Shown piece by piece: positions 16,107 to 22,553 of a stretch of DNA of 25,031 bases. Under the pieces are notes generated by a model, which saw nothing but the letters and a program-made list of their open reading frames with translations, was not told where the DNA came from and searched no databases. The stretch covers positions 151,020 to 176,050 of the forward strand of contig FR902981.1 in NCBI GenBank assembly GCA_000438155.1, in the 5' to 3' direction. This DNA comes from Firmicutes bacterium CAG:95 (GTDB taxonomy: Bacteria; Bacillota; Clostridia; Lachnospirales; Lachnospiraceae). How positions within the stretch are numbered: position 1 is the stretch's first letter; each line of letters starts with the position of its first letter. The translations under genes and the position numbers were made by a program.

Positions 16107-16568
16107 TTACAACATCTTTTTTGCCTTATAGCATTCAAAAATATAGTTTGGATTCTCATAATAGACACTGCTATTATAATCATCAATCTTTGGACTGATA
16201 AATGAATTGTATACCTCTATCAATGCATCAATAACATCTGTTTTTTCATCTTTAACCACCATTTTAATCAGACGTCTATACACTTTTCCTATATCCCAAT
16301 GAGATGGAACAGAATAACCACAATCTGCTACATTGTCAAATTCACCTGATTTGATGCCGCACTCTTCTATAAAATTCTCGCTTATTGTGTCTATATTGTC
16401 ACAGTGATAAACATCAGCAAGGTTATAAATTTTACAAATATTATCCCTGCCTAATTGATTCACTACATCAGCACGAACATTTTTTGTCTTCCTGGAAATA
16501 TAATCGATTAATCCACATGTATAGAAAAGATTATTATCTTCTTGTGTTTCTCTTCCTTGACCAATCAT
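16107..16568 (-). CDS. Partner of the ART-like protein, candidate antitoxin
   Basis: A 153-residue, mostly helical soluble protein without a family name I can give with confidence. Notable parts are LFYTCGLIDYISRKTKNVRADVVNQLG (about 14-40), LADVYHCDNIDTISENFIEECG and SVPSHWDIGKVYRRLIK (about 86-102). Similar proteins are, as far as I recall, regularly found directly beside DUF3990 proteins. The gene overlaps the ART-like gene by one base (TAATG) and has GAGGAGG 7 nt before the ATG, so the two are made together. An antitoxin or immunity role is inferred from this coupling alone. The gene is AT-rich compared with the housekeeping genes. Confidence 0.7.
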   Translation of the reverse strand: MIGQGRETQEDNNLFYTCGLIDYISRKTKNVRADVVNQLGRDNICKIYNLADVYHCDNIDTISENFIEECGIKSGEFDNVADCGYSVPSHWDIGKVYRRLIKMVVKDEKTDVIDALIEVYNSFISPKIDDYNSSVYYENPNYIFECYKAKKML

Positions 16569-17029
16569 TACTGTACCTCCTCAAAGCCTCTATAAGTCAA
16601 ACACTTCAGTGCATCATCCGTGCAAAAAACAATTTGATGCGTAGGATATTTGAACTTTGCCAAAACCCAGAACTGTTCTCTTGTAATAGTACCATCTATA
16701 TAATCAGACACATATGCATAAATCTGATCATCCGCCATAGCTCCAATCACGATATCATAGTCATGTGCCTCCCCGCTTCTACACGCGACAATGAAATCAA
16801 GCCATTCCTCTGTCATCTCATTAAATTCTAACACCTTTAAATCAGACGAAAGTCTTACATCGTATAGGGATACTATCTTTGTATTGTATCTCCTAGCCCC
16901 TCTTTGAGCCTGTTCCTTTATAACCGTACAATAAAATCCAATACCAAAATCTTTTGTGTTTTTATTAACTCGTATCTCTGGATTTTCTACTGCCTGATAT
17001 CCACCATGATATACTGTCATCAATGCCAT
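16568..17029 (-). CDS. DUF3990-like ADP-ribosyltransferase-fold protein, candidate toxin
   Basis: A 153-residue protein. It opens with TVYHGG and the sequence PEIRVNKNTKDFGIGFYCT (about 17-35), followed by a helix with QAQRGARRYN. This YHG, DFGxGFYxT and QAxxxAxR series is the hallmark of DUF3990, which belongs to the ADP-ribosyltransferase (ART) superfamily. KYPTHQIVFCTDDALKCLTYRG near the C-terminus supplies the usual HQIVFCT strand. Family knowledge suggests a toxin that may modify a cellular target by ADP-ribosylation; no activity is shown. The start has AGAGGAG 6 nt upstream. It lies 47 nt after the TOPRIM-like gene and overlaps the next gene by one base, so it may belong to a four-gene operon. 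Confidence 0.8.
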   Translation of the reverse strand: MALMTVYHGGYQAVENPEIRVNKNTKDFGIGFYCTVIKEQAQRGARRYNTKIVSLYDVRLSSDLKVLEFNEMTEEWLDFIVACRSGEAHDYDIVIGAMADDQIYAYVSDYIDGTITREQFWVLAKFKYPTHQIVFCTDDALKCLTYRGFEEVQ

Positions 17030-17076
17030 GTTTTTCTCCTCTAAATCATTTATACTTTTAGCGATGCATCAACTTG

Positions 17077-17865
17077 TTACACACATTTACAAGTCAAATT
17101 TCTTCTATGCTTTACACTTGTTCTCCATAACTTCACTCCAAAATAATCCAACAGGAATTCTGGAAATGCACTCAAAACAAATACCCTCTGTCTCTCAGCC
17201 TTTTTCTTTTCCATCACATATATTTCACTTGGTGTCACTTTACCGGAATATTGTTCATACTCCATCGTATCAGGTGTCTCACAAAGACATGATACTTTCA
17301 TCACGAACACATCAATAATATCCTTCCATGCATCAATGTCATATTCTTTAAAATGAGGATTATATGCTCTAACCGCTGAAGCATTCTTATAATTATCAAG
17401 TTCCTTTATCGCTACAAAGCAATCTACTCCATTGCCACATTTTCCCGGTTCATAATCTCTGAGCGCCTCAACCATTGGATAGCTTATGTATAATTTCCCG
17501 TTCTCCGTTTCATTATCAAAGCTTTCCAGCATCTCACATATTACATCCTCCTGTACATCTTTACCCAAATTCGTCTGATGAGCATCATAATCAAAGAAAA
17601 GATAAACCTCAGAAAAGTCATCTCTTGATAATCCCATAAGTTGCTTCCTGATTTCGTCATTGCTCTCCCTGAGAACCTCAATGATGTCTGTTTCAAAATC
17701 ATCCTCTTTCAACTGCTTCCATAACATATAAATATTTTCTCCTGCCGGAAGTGTAATAACTGTATAATTCCTATGGGAAAAGAATATCTTTGAGATATTA
17801 TCAATAATTTGTGGTTCCCTGACTTCTCCTTCAACTATAAACGCCTTATAGTCTTTATCTGCCAC
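17077..17865 (-). CDS. TOPRIM-like protein, partner of the ATPase (defence candidate)
   Basis: A protein of about 262 residues, soluble. Two features suggest a TOPRIM catalytic fold: an N-terminal strand with a glutamate cluster (FIVEGEVREP) and, about 75 residues later, a hydrophobic strand ending in an aspartate pair (VYLFFDYDAH). LYISYPMVEALRDY follows. TOPRIM partners of ATPases in PARIS (AriB, DUF4435), AbiL (RloB-like) and OLD systems use such E and DxD residues for metal-dependent nucleic-acid cleavage. I cannot place this one in a named family. The gene overlaps the ATPase. A GTG at 17865 has AGGTG at good spacing; a GTG at 17874 is the other option. The last residues (KHRRNLTCKC) are basic. 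Confidence 0.75.
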   Translation of the reverse strand: MADKDYKAFIVEGEVREPQIIDNISKIFFSHRNYTVITLPAGENIYMLWKQLKEDDFETDIIEVLRESNDEIRKQLMGLSRDDFSEVYLFFDYDAHQTNLGKDVQEDVICEMLESFDNETENGKLYISYPMVEALRDYEPGKCGNGVDCFVAIKELDNYKNASAVRAYNPHFKEYDIDAWKDIIDVFVMKVSCLCETPDTMEYEQYSGKVTPSEIYVMEKKKAERQRVFVLSAFPEFLLDYFGVKLWRTSVKHRRNLTCKCV

Positions 17866-18964
17866 TAAACGCACCTGCCTTATACATTTTCTGGAGATTA
17901 TGTGCCTGTCGAAGTTCCTTCTCTGTTAATTCAGAAATGGCTTTAATCCTGTTATTTTCAAGCAAAAAGTAACTGTCCGGTCTAAGTAAATCATTGCTCA
18001 TTAAATCTGTATTATGAGTAGTGGTAAATATTTGAACCCCAGACATCTTTTTCAGATGCCTTTGCACTGACTCCGATAGCTCAAAATGGTAGAATGCATC
18101 AAATTCATCAATAAATACAAAGGACGCTTTCTCCATACGGATATACCAATAATAAAACAATGCTAACGATCTGGTTCCAGTAGATGCAATCTTAAAGAAA
18201 TCCGCATCCTTATTTTCGAAATGACAATAGATCGCTTTTCTTCCATCCACCTCACACCCATACAATTTATAATCAATATCGTTTTCTTTCAGGAACTCTT
18301 GAAAATCCTGTACTCTTCCACTGTTCACAATACCTTCTGCAATACCTTCACTTCCATTCATAAATCCTTCATATCCACGACTGTCCAGCGAATAGAACAA
18401 AAGCATTCGATCCACAAAATCCATGAATTTCTTAAATGCCTGATTTTGCACATTATCTGTCAGAATAGAATTGTTGTTTACATACTTCACTCGGGAAATA
18501 GGACTCTCATTCTTAATAGAAGCATTCAAAGTATCAGAACCCTCTAACAATGTAAATCCATCTCTGGTAAGGAAATCAAAAAAGATAACCTCTTTTCCAT
18601 CAATTGACAGGCTCTCGCTCTTCAGTGTGTTGACATCGTTTTTACTGTATCGATAAACCACTTCATGCTCATCGAACAAGAACGTATATTCAAATTCAGC
18701 AAATGACTTTCTTCCACTCATATTCAGGTAAAAATCATAACTGAGAAGCAATTTTTGCTTTTCTGTAAGATGCGTAATAATATCGAAAATAGCCAATCCC
18801 AGGTTCGATTTACCACTACTGTTGATGCCATAAATAATGCCCTTCGTTACACACCCATTTTCTATAATTTCAGAGTTAAAGCTATAGTTACTTGGCGAAC
18901 CTATATCAAATGTGATTTTATTCTGAAAGCCCTTAAAGTTTTCTACTGAAAATTTCTTTAACAT
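17855..18964 (-). CDS. ABC/AAA-type ATPase (AAA_15/AAA_21-like), defence candidate
   Basis: A 369-residue SMC/OLD-type ATPase. It begins LKKFSVENFKGFQNKITFD, the usual first strand of this group. Walker A is GINSSGKS (about 46-53), the ABC signature position carries STGTRSL (about 261-267), Walker B is FVFIDEFDAF and the H-loop follows in FTTTHNTDL. The C-terminus RQAHNLQKMYKAGAF is typical of AAA_15 proteins. Such ATPases work with a nuclease in RecF/OLD-like defence systems, where they sense phage products. The ATG at 18964 is chosen because AAGGGTG lies 6 nt before it; a GTG three codons earlier falls inside that site. It is the first gene of the proposed operon and overlaps the TOPRIM-like gene. 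Confidence 0.88.
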   Translation of the reverse strand: MLKKFSVENFKGFQNKITFDIGSPSNYSFNSEIIENGCVTKGIIYGINSSGKSNLGLAIFDIITHLTEKQKLLLSYDFYLNMSGRKSFAEFEYTFLFDEHEVVYRYSKNDVNTLKSESLSIDGKEVIFFDFLTRDGFTLLEGSDTLNASIKNESPISRVKYVNNNSILTDNVQNQAFKKFMDFVDRMLLFYSLDSRGYEGFMNGSEGIAEGIVNSGRVQDFQEFLKENDIDYKLYGCEVDGRKAIYCHFENKDADFFKIASTGTRSLALFYYWYIRMEKASFVFIDEFDAFYHFELSESVQRHLKKMSGVQIFTTTHNTDLMSNDLLRPDSYFLLENNRIKAISELTEKELRQAHNLQKMYKAGAFSGR

Positions 18965-18991
18965 AACAATCACCCTTCTGTCTTTTTCTAT

Positions 18992-19020
18992 ATTGTATAA
19001 TTATCTGCAAAAAAATTCAA
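18992..19020 (-). promoter_or_regulatory. Promoter of the ATPase-TOPRIM-ART operon
   Basis: On the minus strand TTGAAT (19015-19020) and TACAAT (18992-18997) are 17 bp apart, 27 nt before the ATPase start. This is the best promoter match in the island. TCCGTA/TACGGA (19026-19044), an inverted repeat around a T-rich loop, lies just upstream and could bind a regulator. Confidence 0.65.
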
Positions 19021-19120
19021 CCTATTCCGTATTTTTTTTACGGATCAGTTAGGTTTTATCTCTTTCTGTGTCTTCTCAATATTTTTCATTGCCCGACTAT
19101 ATTTTCCTGTATACCAAACA

Positions 19121-19150
19121 ACGCCCAACTGCATTTCTACAGTCGGGCGT
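19121..19150 (-). terminator. Terminator after the spore protein gene
   Basis: ACGCCCAACTG (19121-19131) pairs with CAGTCGGGCGT (19140-19150), 11 positions with one difference that becomes G-U in the minus-strand RNA. TGTTTGG follows on that strand. A second copy of the arm, GCCCGACT at 19091-19098, could form an alternative stem. Confidence 0.6.
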
Positions 19151-19184
19151 CTTATTTGCTCAGACAGATTCTGCTTTACGCAGG

Positions 19185-19385
19185 TTATTTCATCTGCTCT
19201 TCTTGCTTCTTGATCATTCTACGAACCATCTCACCACCGATAGAACCGGCTTCCTTGGATGTTAAGTCACCATTGTAACCTTCCTTAAGGTTTACACCAA
19301 GTTCAGAAGCAACTTCTGTTTTGAAACGATCCAAAGCGGCCTTAGCCTCAGGAACTTCTGTTCTATTTGTCTTGTTGCTTGCCAT
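19185..19385 (-). CDS. Alpha/beta-type small acid-soluble spore protein
   Basis: A 66-residue DNA-binding protein that coats spore DNA and protects it against damage. The family core is clear: FKTEVASELGVNL contains the germination-protease recognition region (TEVASE) and LTSKEAGSIGGEMVRRMI is the conserved C-terminal segment. The start at 19385 is set by GGAGGTGA 4 nt upstream; an in-frame ATG five codons earlier overlaps that site. Such genes are normally read by the forespore sigma factor SigG; I could not find a clean SigG promoter, and the upstream region carries the repeat end at 19421. It shows that the organism can form endospores. Confidence 0.93.
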   Translation of the reverse strand: MASNKTNRTEVPEAKAALDRFKTEVASELGVNLKEGYNGDLTSKEAGSIGGEMVRRMIKKQEEQMK

Positions 19386-19420
19386 TCTTTTCACCTCCAT
19401 TTCGAATTAATCAAGTTTAC

Positions 19421-19430
19421 ATAACTATTC
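19421..19430. repeat. Single end of the intergenic hairpin element family
   Basis: ATAACTATTC followed by G matches the end sequence of copies A and B. It lies 36 nt upstream of the spore protein start. No opposite end is seen within 180 nt, so this is a degenerate or solo copy. Confidence 0.45.
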
Positions 19431-19471
19431 GTTATTCTACTCGTCTAACAAAACTCACATGTACACATGCT

Positions 19472-19537
19472 GCGCTTTGTCAAATGGGATAAGCGTTTTG
19501 GCTACGCTTATCCTGAAGATTTCTTCAATCAAAGCGC
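19472..19537. other. Compact three-way-junction-like structure downstream of greA
   Basis: GCGCTTTG (19472-19479) and CAAAGCGC (19530-19537) form a perfect outer stem. It encloses two further perfect hairpins: GGATAAGCG/CGCTTATCC (19487-19513) and TGAAGA/TCTTCA (19514-19527). It lies between greA and the spore protein gene and may end greA transcription or be a structured RNA; no strong T-run is visible. Confidence 0.5.
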
Positions 19538-19603
19538 TTCCGCATCACTTATCTTGTTCATAGTATCTACGACGGAGATAAAATTATGAATGGAAGTTTT
19601 TGC

Positions 19604-20107
19604 CTAAAAATCTCTTAACTTATGCTCTTCCATGTTCTCATCTTTTTCAATTTTCTGTACGAGAAGTCCATAGCTGTAATCCTTACTGACCTCCACTTCC
19701 ACGCGGTCACCAGCCTTGTGTCCCATCAGTGCTTTTCCAATCGGAGATTCTACGCTGATCAGATTCTCCAAAGAATTCCCTCGCATGGTTGTCACAATCG
19801 TATAGGTTTCCTCCGATCCATCCTCTTCGAATTGAACGGTCACAATGGAGTTCATGCCAATTTCATCCTCTGCTGCGTCATCCGGAATAATTTCTGCGGT
19901 TTTAATCATCCGCTCCAAAAAACGAATCCTGCTTTCATTTTTATTCTTTTCTTTTTTAGCAGCATAATATTCAAAGTTTTCACTTAAATCGCCATGTGCC
20001 CTCGCTTCCTTGACATCCTCTAAAAGCTTTGGCCGGATCACAAGCTTCCGCTCCTCTATTTCCTTCTGCATGGCATCAATATCTCTTTGTGTCAACTGGT
20101 TAAACAT
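19604..20107 (-). CDS. greA: Transcription elongation factor GreA/GreB family
   Basis: A 167-residue factor that rescues backtracked RNA polymerase by stimulating transcript cleavage. The N-terminal coiled coil (about 1-75) carries the acidic tip in GDLSENFEYYAAKKEK, where D40 and E43 lie. The C-terminal FKBP-like domain (about 85-158) has the typical ISVESPIGKALMGHKAGDRVEVEV. Length fits. The ribosome site is weak (AGAAAGAAG), perhaps because it is translated after the DJ-1-like gene, whose stop lies 18 nt upstream. An acidic-basic tail (KDENMEEHKLRDF) follows. Confidence 0.92.
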   Translation of the reverse strand: MFNQLTQRDIDAMQKEIEERKLVIRPKLLEDVKEARAHGDLSENFEYYAAKKEKNKNESRIRFLERMIKTAEIIPDDAAEDEIGMNSIVTVQFEEDGSEETYTIVTTMRGNSLENLISVESPIGKALMGHKAGDRVEVEVSKDYSYGLLVQKIEKDENMEEHKLRDF

Positions 20108-20125
20108 AATGATTACTTCTTTCTT

Positions 20126-20677
20126 TTAGTTTACATAACATATTTTCTTTGCTAATGCATCTGCGGTCTCTTTTCCCTTAAAGAACTCTACAATGGCAAG
20201 ACCGAAATCAACCGACGCTCCCATACCTCTTCCGGTGATAATCTGTCCATCCCGTACAGCACCCTGTTCTACAATCGTTGCTCCCGTCAGCTGCTCTTCA
20301 AATCCTGGGAAACAGATCGCATTCTTTCCATTCAGATGTCCACGGTGTCCCAGAATGGAAGGTGCTGCACAGATCGCTGCTACCGCCTTTCCCTCATTTA
20401 CAAAGGCATCGATCTGCTTCATCAACGGCTCAAACGCCTCCAGATTCTTCGTTCCCGGTCCTCCTCCCGGAAGCACCAGCATCTGCGCCTGTCCAAAGTC
20501 CACCTCATCAAACAGCTTATCCATCTGTACCGGAATCTTATGCGATCCCACTACTGTTCGATCTCCGGTCACCGATACCGTTGTCACATCAATATCTGCC
20601 CTGCGCATCAGATCCACACAGGTTAACCCCTCGATTTCCTCAAATCCCGTTGCAAAAAAAACATATACTTCACTCAT
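20126..20677 (-). CDS. DJ-1/PfpI family protein (YajL-like)
   Basis: A 183-residue class-I glutamine-amidotransferase-like protein. The nucleophile-elbow cysteine C103 lies in AAICAAPSILG. The conserved acidic residue that sets its reactivity is in TGFEEIE (about 10-16). LVLPGGGPGTKNLE (about 67-80) and the late TGRGMGASVDFGLAIVEFF complete the family pattern. Related proteins act as redox sensors or glyoxalases, or have been described as deglycases, and the exact activity is debated. AAAGGAAG precedes the ATG. It is followed by greA after 18 nt and is divergent from the CYTH gene, from which it is separated by a palindromic promoter region. Confidence 0.93.
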   Translation of the reverse strand: MSEVYVFFATGFEEIEGLTCVDLMRRADIDVTTVSVTGDRTVVGSHKIPVQMDKLFDEVDFGQAQMLVLPGGGPGTKNLEAFEPLMKQIDAFVNEGKAVAAICAAPSILGHRGHLNGKNAICFPGFEEQLTGATIVEQGAVRDGQIITGRGMGASVDFGLAIVEFFKGKETADALAKKICYVN

Positions 20678-20788
20678 TACTTTACTTCCTTTCCTTACAT
20701 TTTCATACTTTTTGATTTACTAATGTTGTAACAATTCAACCATACCCATTCATACATTACTTCGTATCCTAATCAGATCATATTGTAC

Positions 20789-20818
20789 CACATTATAAAC
20801 AGACTGTGTTATAATGTG
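20789..20818. promoter_or_regulatory. Palindromic divergent promoter region, pfpI-greA and CYTH gene
   Basis: CACATTATAA (20789-20798) and TTATAATGTG (20809-20818) are a perfect 10-bp inverted repeat with a 10-nt centre. Each arm holds a TATAAT box: plus strand 20810-20815 with a TG extension, minus strand 20792-20797. The -35 regions are weak on both sides. A dimeric regulator bound here could control both directions. Confidence 0.55.
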
Positions 20819-20868
20819 TTGTGCAAATTTTAACAGGTTCATCATTTTAACAACGAAAGGACACTTTT

Positions 20869-21327
20869 ATGGAAATTGAACGTAAATTTTTAATCAGATA
20901 CCTCCCTGAAAATCTCTCTGACTACAAATGCCTTCACATCGAGCAGGCCTACCTCTGCACCTCCCCTGTAATCCGCATCCGCAGGCAGGATGAGGAATAT
21001 TACCTCACCTACAAGGGCACCGGACTCCTTGCGCGGGAAGAATACAACCTGCCTTTATCCAGGGAAGGTTACGAGCATCTCCGCCCGAAAGCCGATGGCA
21101 ACATTATTTCCAAAAAACGGTATCTGATTCCAATCACAGATACCGCCTTAAAGGTTGAGCTTGATATATTTGATGCGCCCTTTGCACCATTAATGATTGC
21201 CGAAGTGGAATTTCCGGATGTGGAGACTGCCAATGCATTCACTCCGCTTGACTGGTTTCAGGAGGATGTCACGAACAATCCGGAATATCACAACTCCAAC
21301 CTGTCAAAGCGTATTTTCCAACCCTGA
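20869..21327 (+). CDS. CYTH domain protein, putative triphosphate-binding enzyme
   Basis: A 152-residue triphosphate-tunnel protein. It opens with MEIERKFLI, the ExExK signature, and continues with the tunnel strands: VIRIRRQDEEYYLTYKG (about 34-50), REEYNLPL, ISKKRYLIP, LKVELDIFDAP and APLMIAEVEFP. Small bacterial CYTH proteins of this length are often inorganic triphosphatases; the substrate here is not determined. GAAAGGA lies about 7 nt before the ATG, and the promoter is in the palindrome at 20789-20818. The gene is convergent with the LacI-type gene. The element end at 21335 comes 8 nt after its stop. Confidence 0.92.
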   Translation: MEIERKFLIRYLPENLSDYKCLHIEQAYLCTSPVIRIRRQDEEYYLTYKGTGLLAREEYNLPLSREGYEHLRPKADGNIISKKRYLIPITDTALKVELDIFDAPFAPLMIAEVEFPDVETANAFTPLDWFQEDVTNNPEYHNSNLSKRIFQP

Positions 21328-21334
21328 ACCTGTA

Positions 21335-21346
21335 TAACTATTCAGG
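21335..21346. repeat. Single end of the intergenic hairpin element family
   Basis: TAACTATTCAGG matches the ends of copies A and B. It is part of a 6-bp inverted repeat CCTGAA/TTCAGG (21323-21346) that overlaps the end of the CYTH gene. No opposite end is present before the LacI gene. Confidence 0.45.
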
Positions 21347-21395
21347 ATCACATACCCGAAACGGTTTCAGATGCAGTATGGTTTATCACCTGTAT

Positions 21396-22430
21396 TTATC
21401 CAGGTGGAGCGGTCGATTCCCGGATCACCAGCTCTGCCGGAAAAATCAGATGTTCATGCGATCCGCTTTCTTCTAAGATTTGCAGAAGCAGGCGGACCGT
21501 TTTGTCTGCCATGGCTTCTACCGGCTGCCGCATCGTAGACAGCTTCGGAATATAATATTCCCCGAGCGGAATTCCATCAAAACCGGCAACCGACACATCC
21601 TCAGGAATCCGTTTTCCGGCCTCATGCAATGCCCGGCAGGCTCCGATTGCCAGGGTATCTGCAATCGCATACACCGCCGTAAACGGCTCACCGGACTGCA
21701 GCAGTTCTTTCGTCATCCGGTAACCGTTTTCCATCGAATACGGATCAACATCATCCGTTATTTTCAAGATCAGCTTCGGATTTACCGCGATTCCCTGTTC
21801 CTTCAACGCATCCTGATAGCCTAAAAGCCGAAGCTTTCCAACCGACTCTCCCTCTGCATTTTCTGTAATCAGGGCGATCTGCTTATGCCCTAGTCCCAGA
21901 AGATACTCTGCCATCCGGCAGCTTTCTGCCCGGTCATCCACCGCAATGTTGGAATAATTCTTTTTCACACTCTCCTCTGCCACTGTCCCGATCGTACTGA
22001 ATACAAAAGGGACATTCAGCATCCCGAGCTTTTTCGGATCATGCTGGTAATTGCCTCCCAGAAAAATAATCCCGCGCAGCCGCTTTTCCTTGATCAGGTT
22101 CAATGCTACATCCAGCTCATCCTCATAGCTTTCCACATGCTGCATCACCATGGTAAAATGCTTTTCATCAATCTGTTCTTCAATAATCCGGATCACCGAA
22201 CTGAAAAACGGATTCGTGATGCCCTTAATCAATACCGCAATACAGTTTGCTTCTGTCCGTTTCAGATTCCGTGCACTGTTATTGGGGACAAAGCCGGTTT
22301 CCCGGATGACCGAAAGGACCCTTTCCCTGGTTTCCGGATTGATATTGGGATGGTTATTGATGGCGCGTGATACCGTACTTGGTCCTACCCCGCATTTTCT
22401 GGCAATATCCTTGATTGTCATTTCTCCCAT
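21396..22430 (-). CDS. LacI family transcriptional regulator, MalR-like
   Basis: A 344-residue repressor. The N-terminal helix-turn-helix is TIKDIARKCGVGPSTVSRAI (about 5-24) with the hinge helix NSARNLKRTEANCIAVLI. The periplasmic-binding-protein-like sensor domain fills the rest, with LRGIIFLGGNY, VDDRAESCRMAEYLLGLGHKQIA and DVSVAGFDGIPLGEYYIP. The start at 22430 has AGAGGG upstream and gives the standard length. An open frame back to 22529 would add 33 highly charged residues, but that start lacks a ribosome site and the stretch is a purine-rich tract. It lies after malQ on the same strand. The palindrome at 24096-24113 is a likely binding site, so it probably controls maltodextrin use. 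Confidence 0.93.
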   Translation of the reverse strand: MGEMTIKDIARKCGVGPSTVSRAINNHPNINPETRERVLSVIRETGFVPNNSARNLKRTEANCIAVLIKGITNPFFSSVIRIIEEQIDEKHFTMVMQHVESYEDELDVALNLIKEKRLRGIIFLGGNYQHDPKKLGMLNVPFVFSTIGTVAEESVKKNYSNIAVDDRAESCRMAEYLLGLGHKQIALITENAEGESVGKLRLLGYQDALKEQGIAVNPKLILKITDDVDPYSMENGYRMTKELLQSGEPFTAVYAIADTLAIGACRALHEAGKRIPEDVSVAGFDGIPLGEYYIPKLSTMRQPVEAMADKTVRLLLQILEESGSHEHLIFPAELVIRESTAPPG

Positions 22431-22553
22431 CTTCCATCCCTCTTTCTTCTTTTTTGTAACTCTTTTTTCTCTCTGTATTTCCCCTGGTCTTTCCGTATCC
22501 TTCTCTGGCTTTTTCCGGCTTTCTTCCACAGCCTTCTCTTTTTCTTCCTATCT

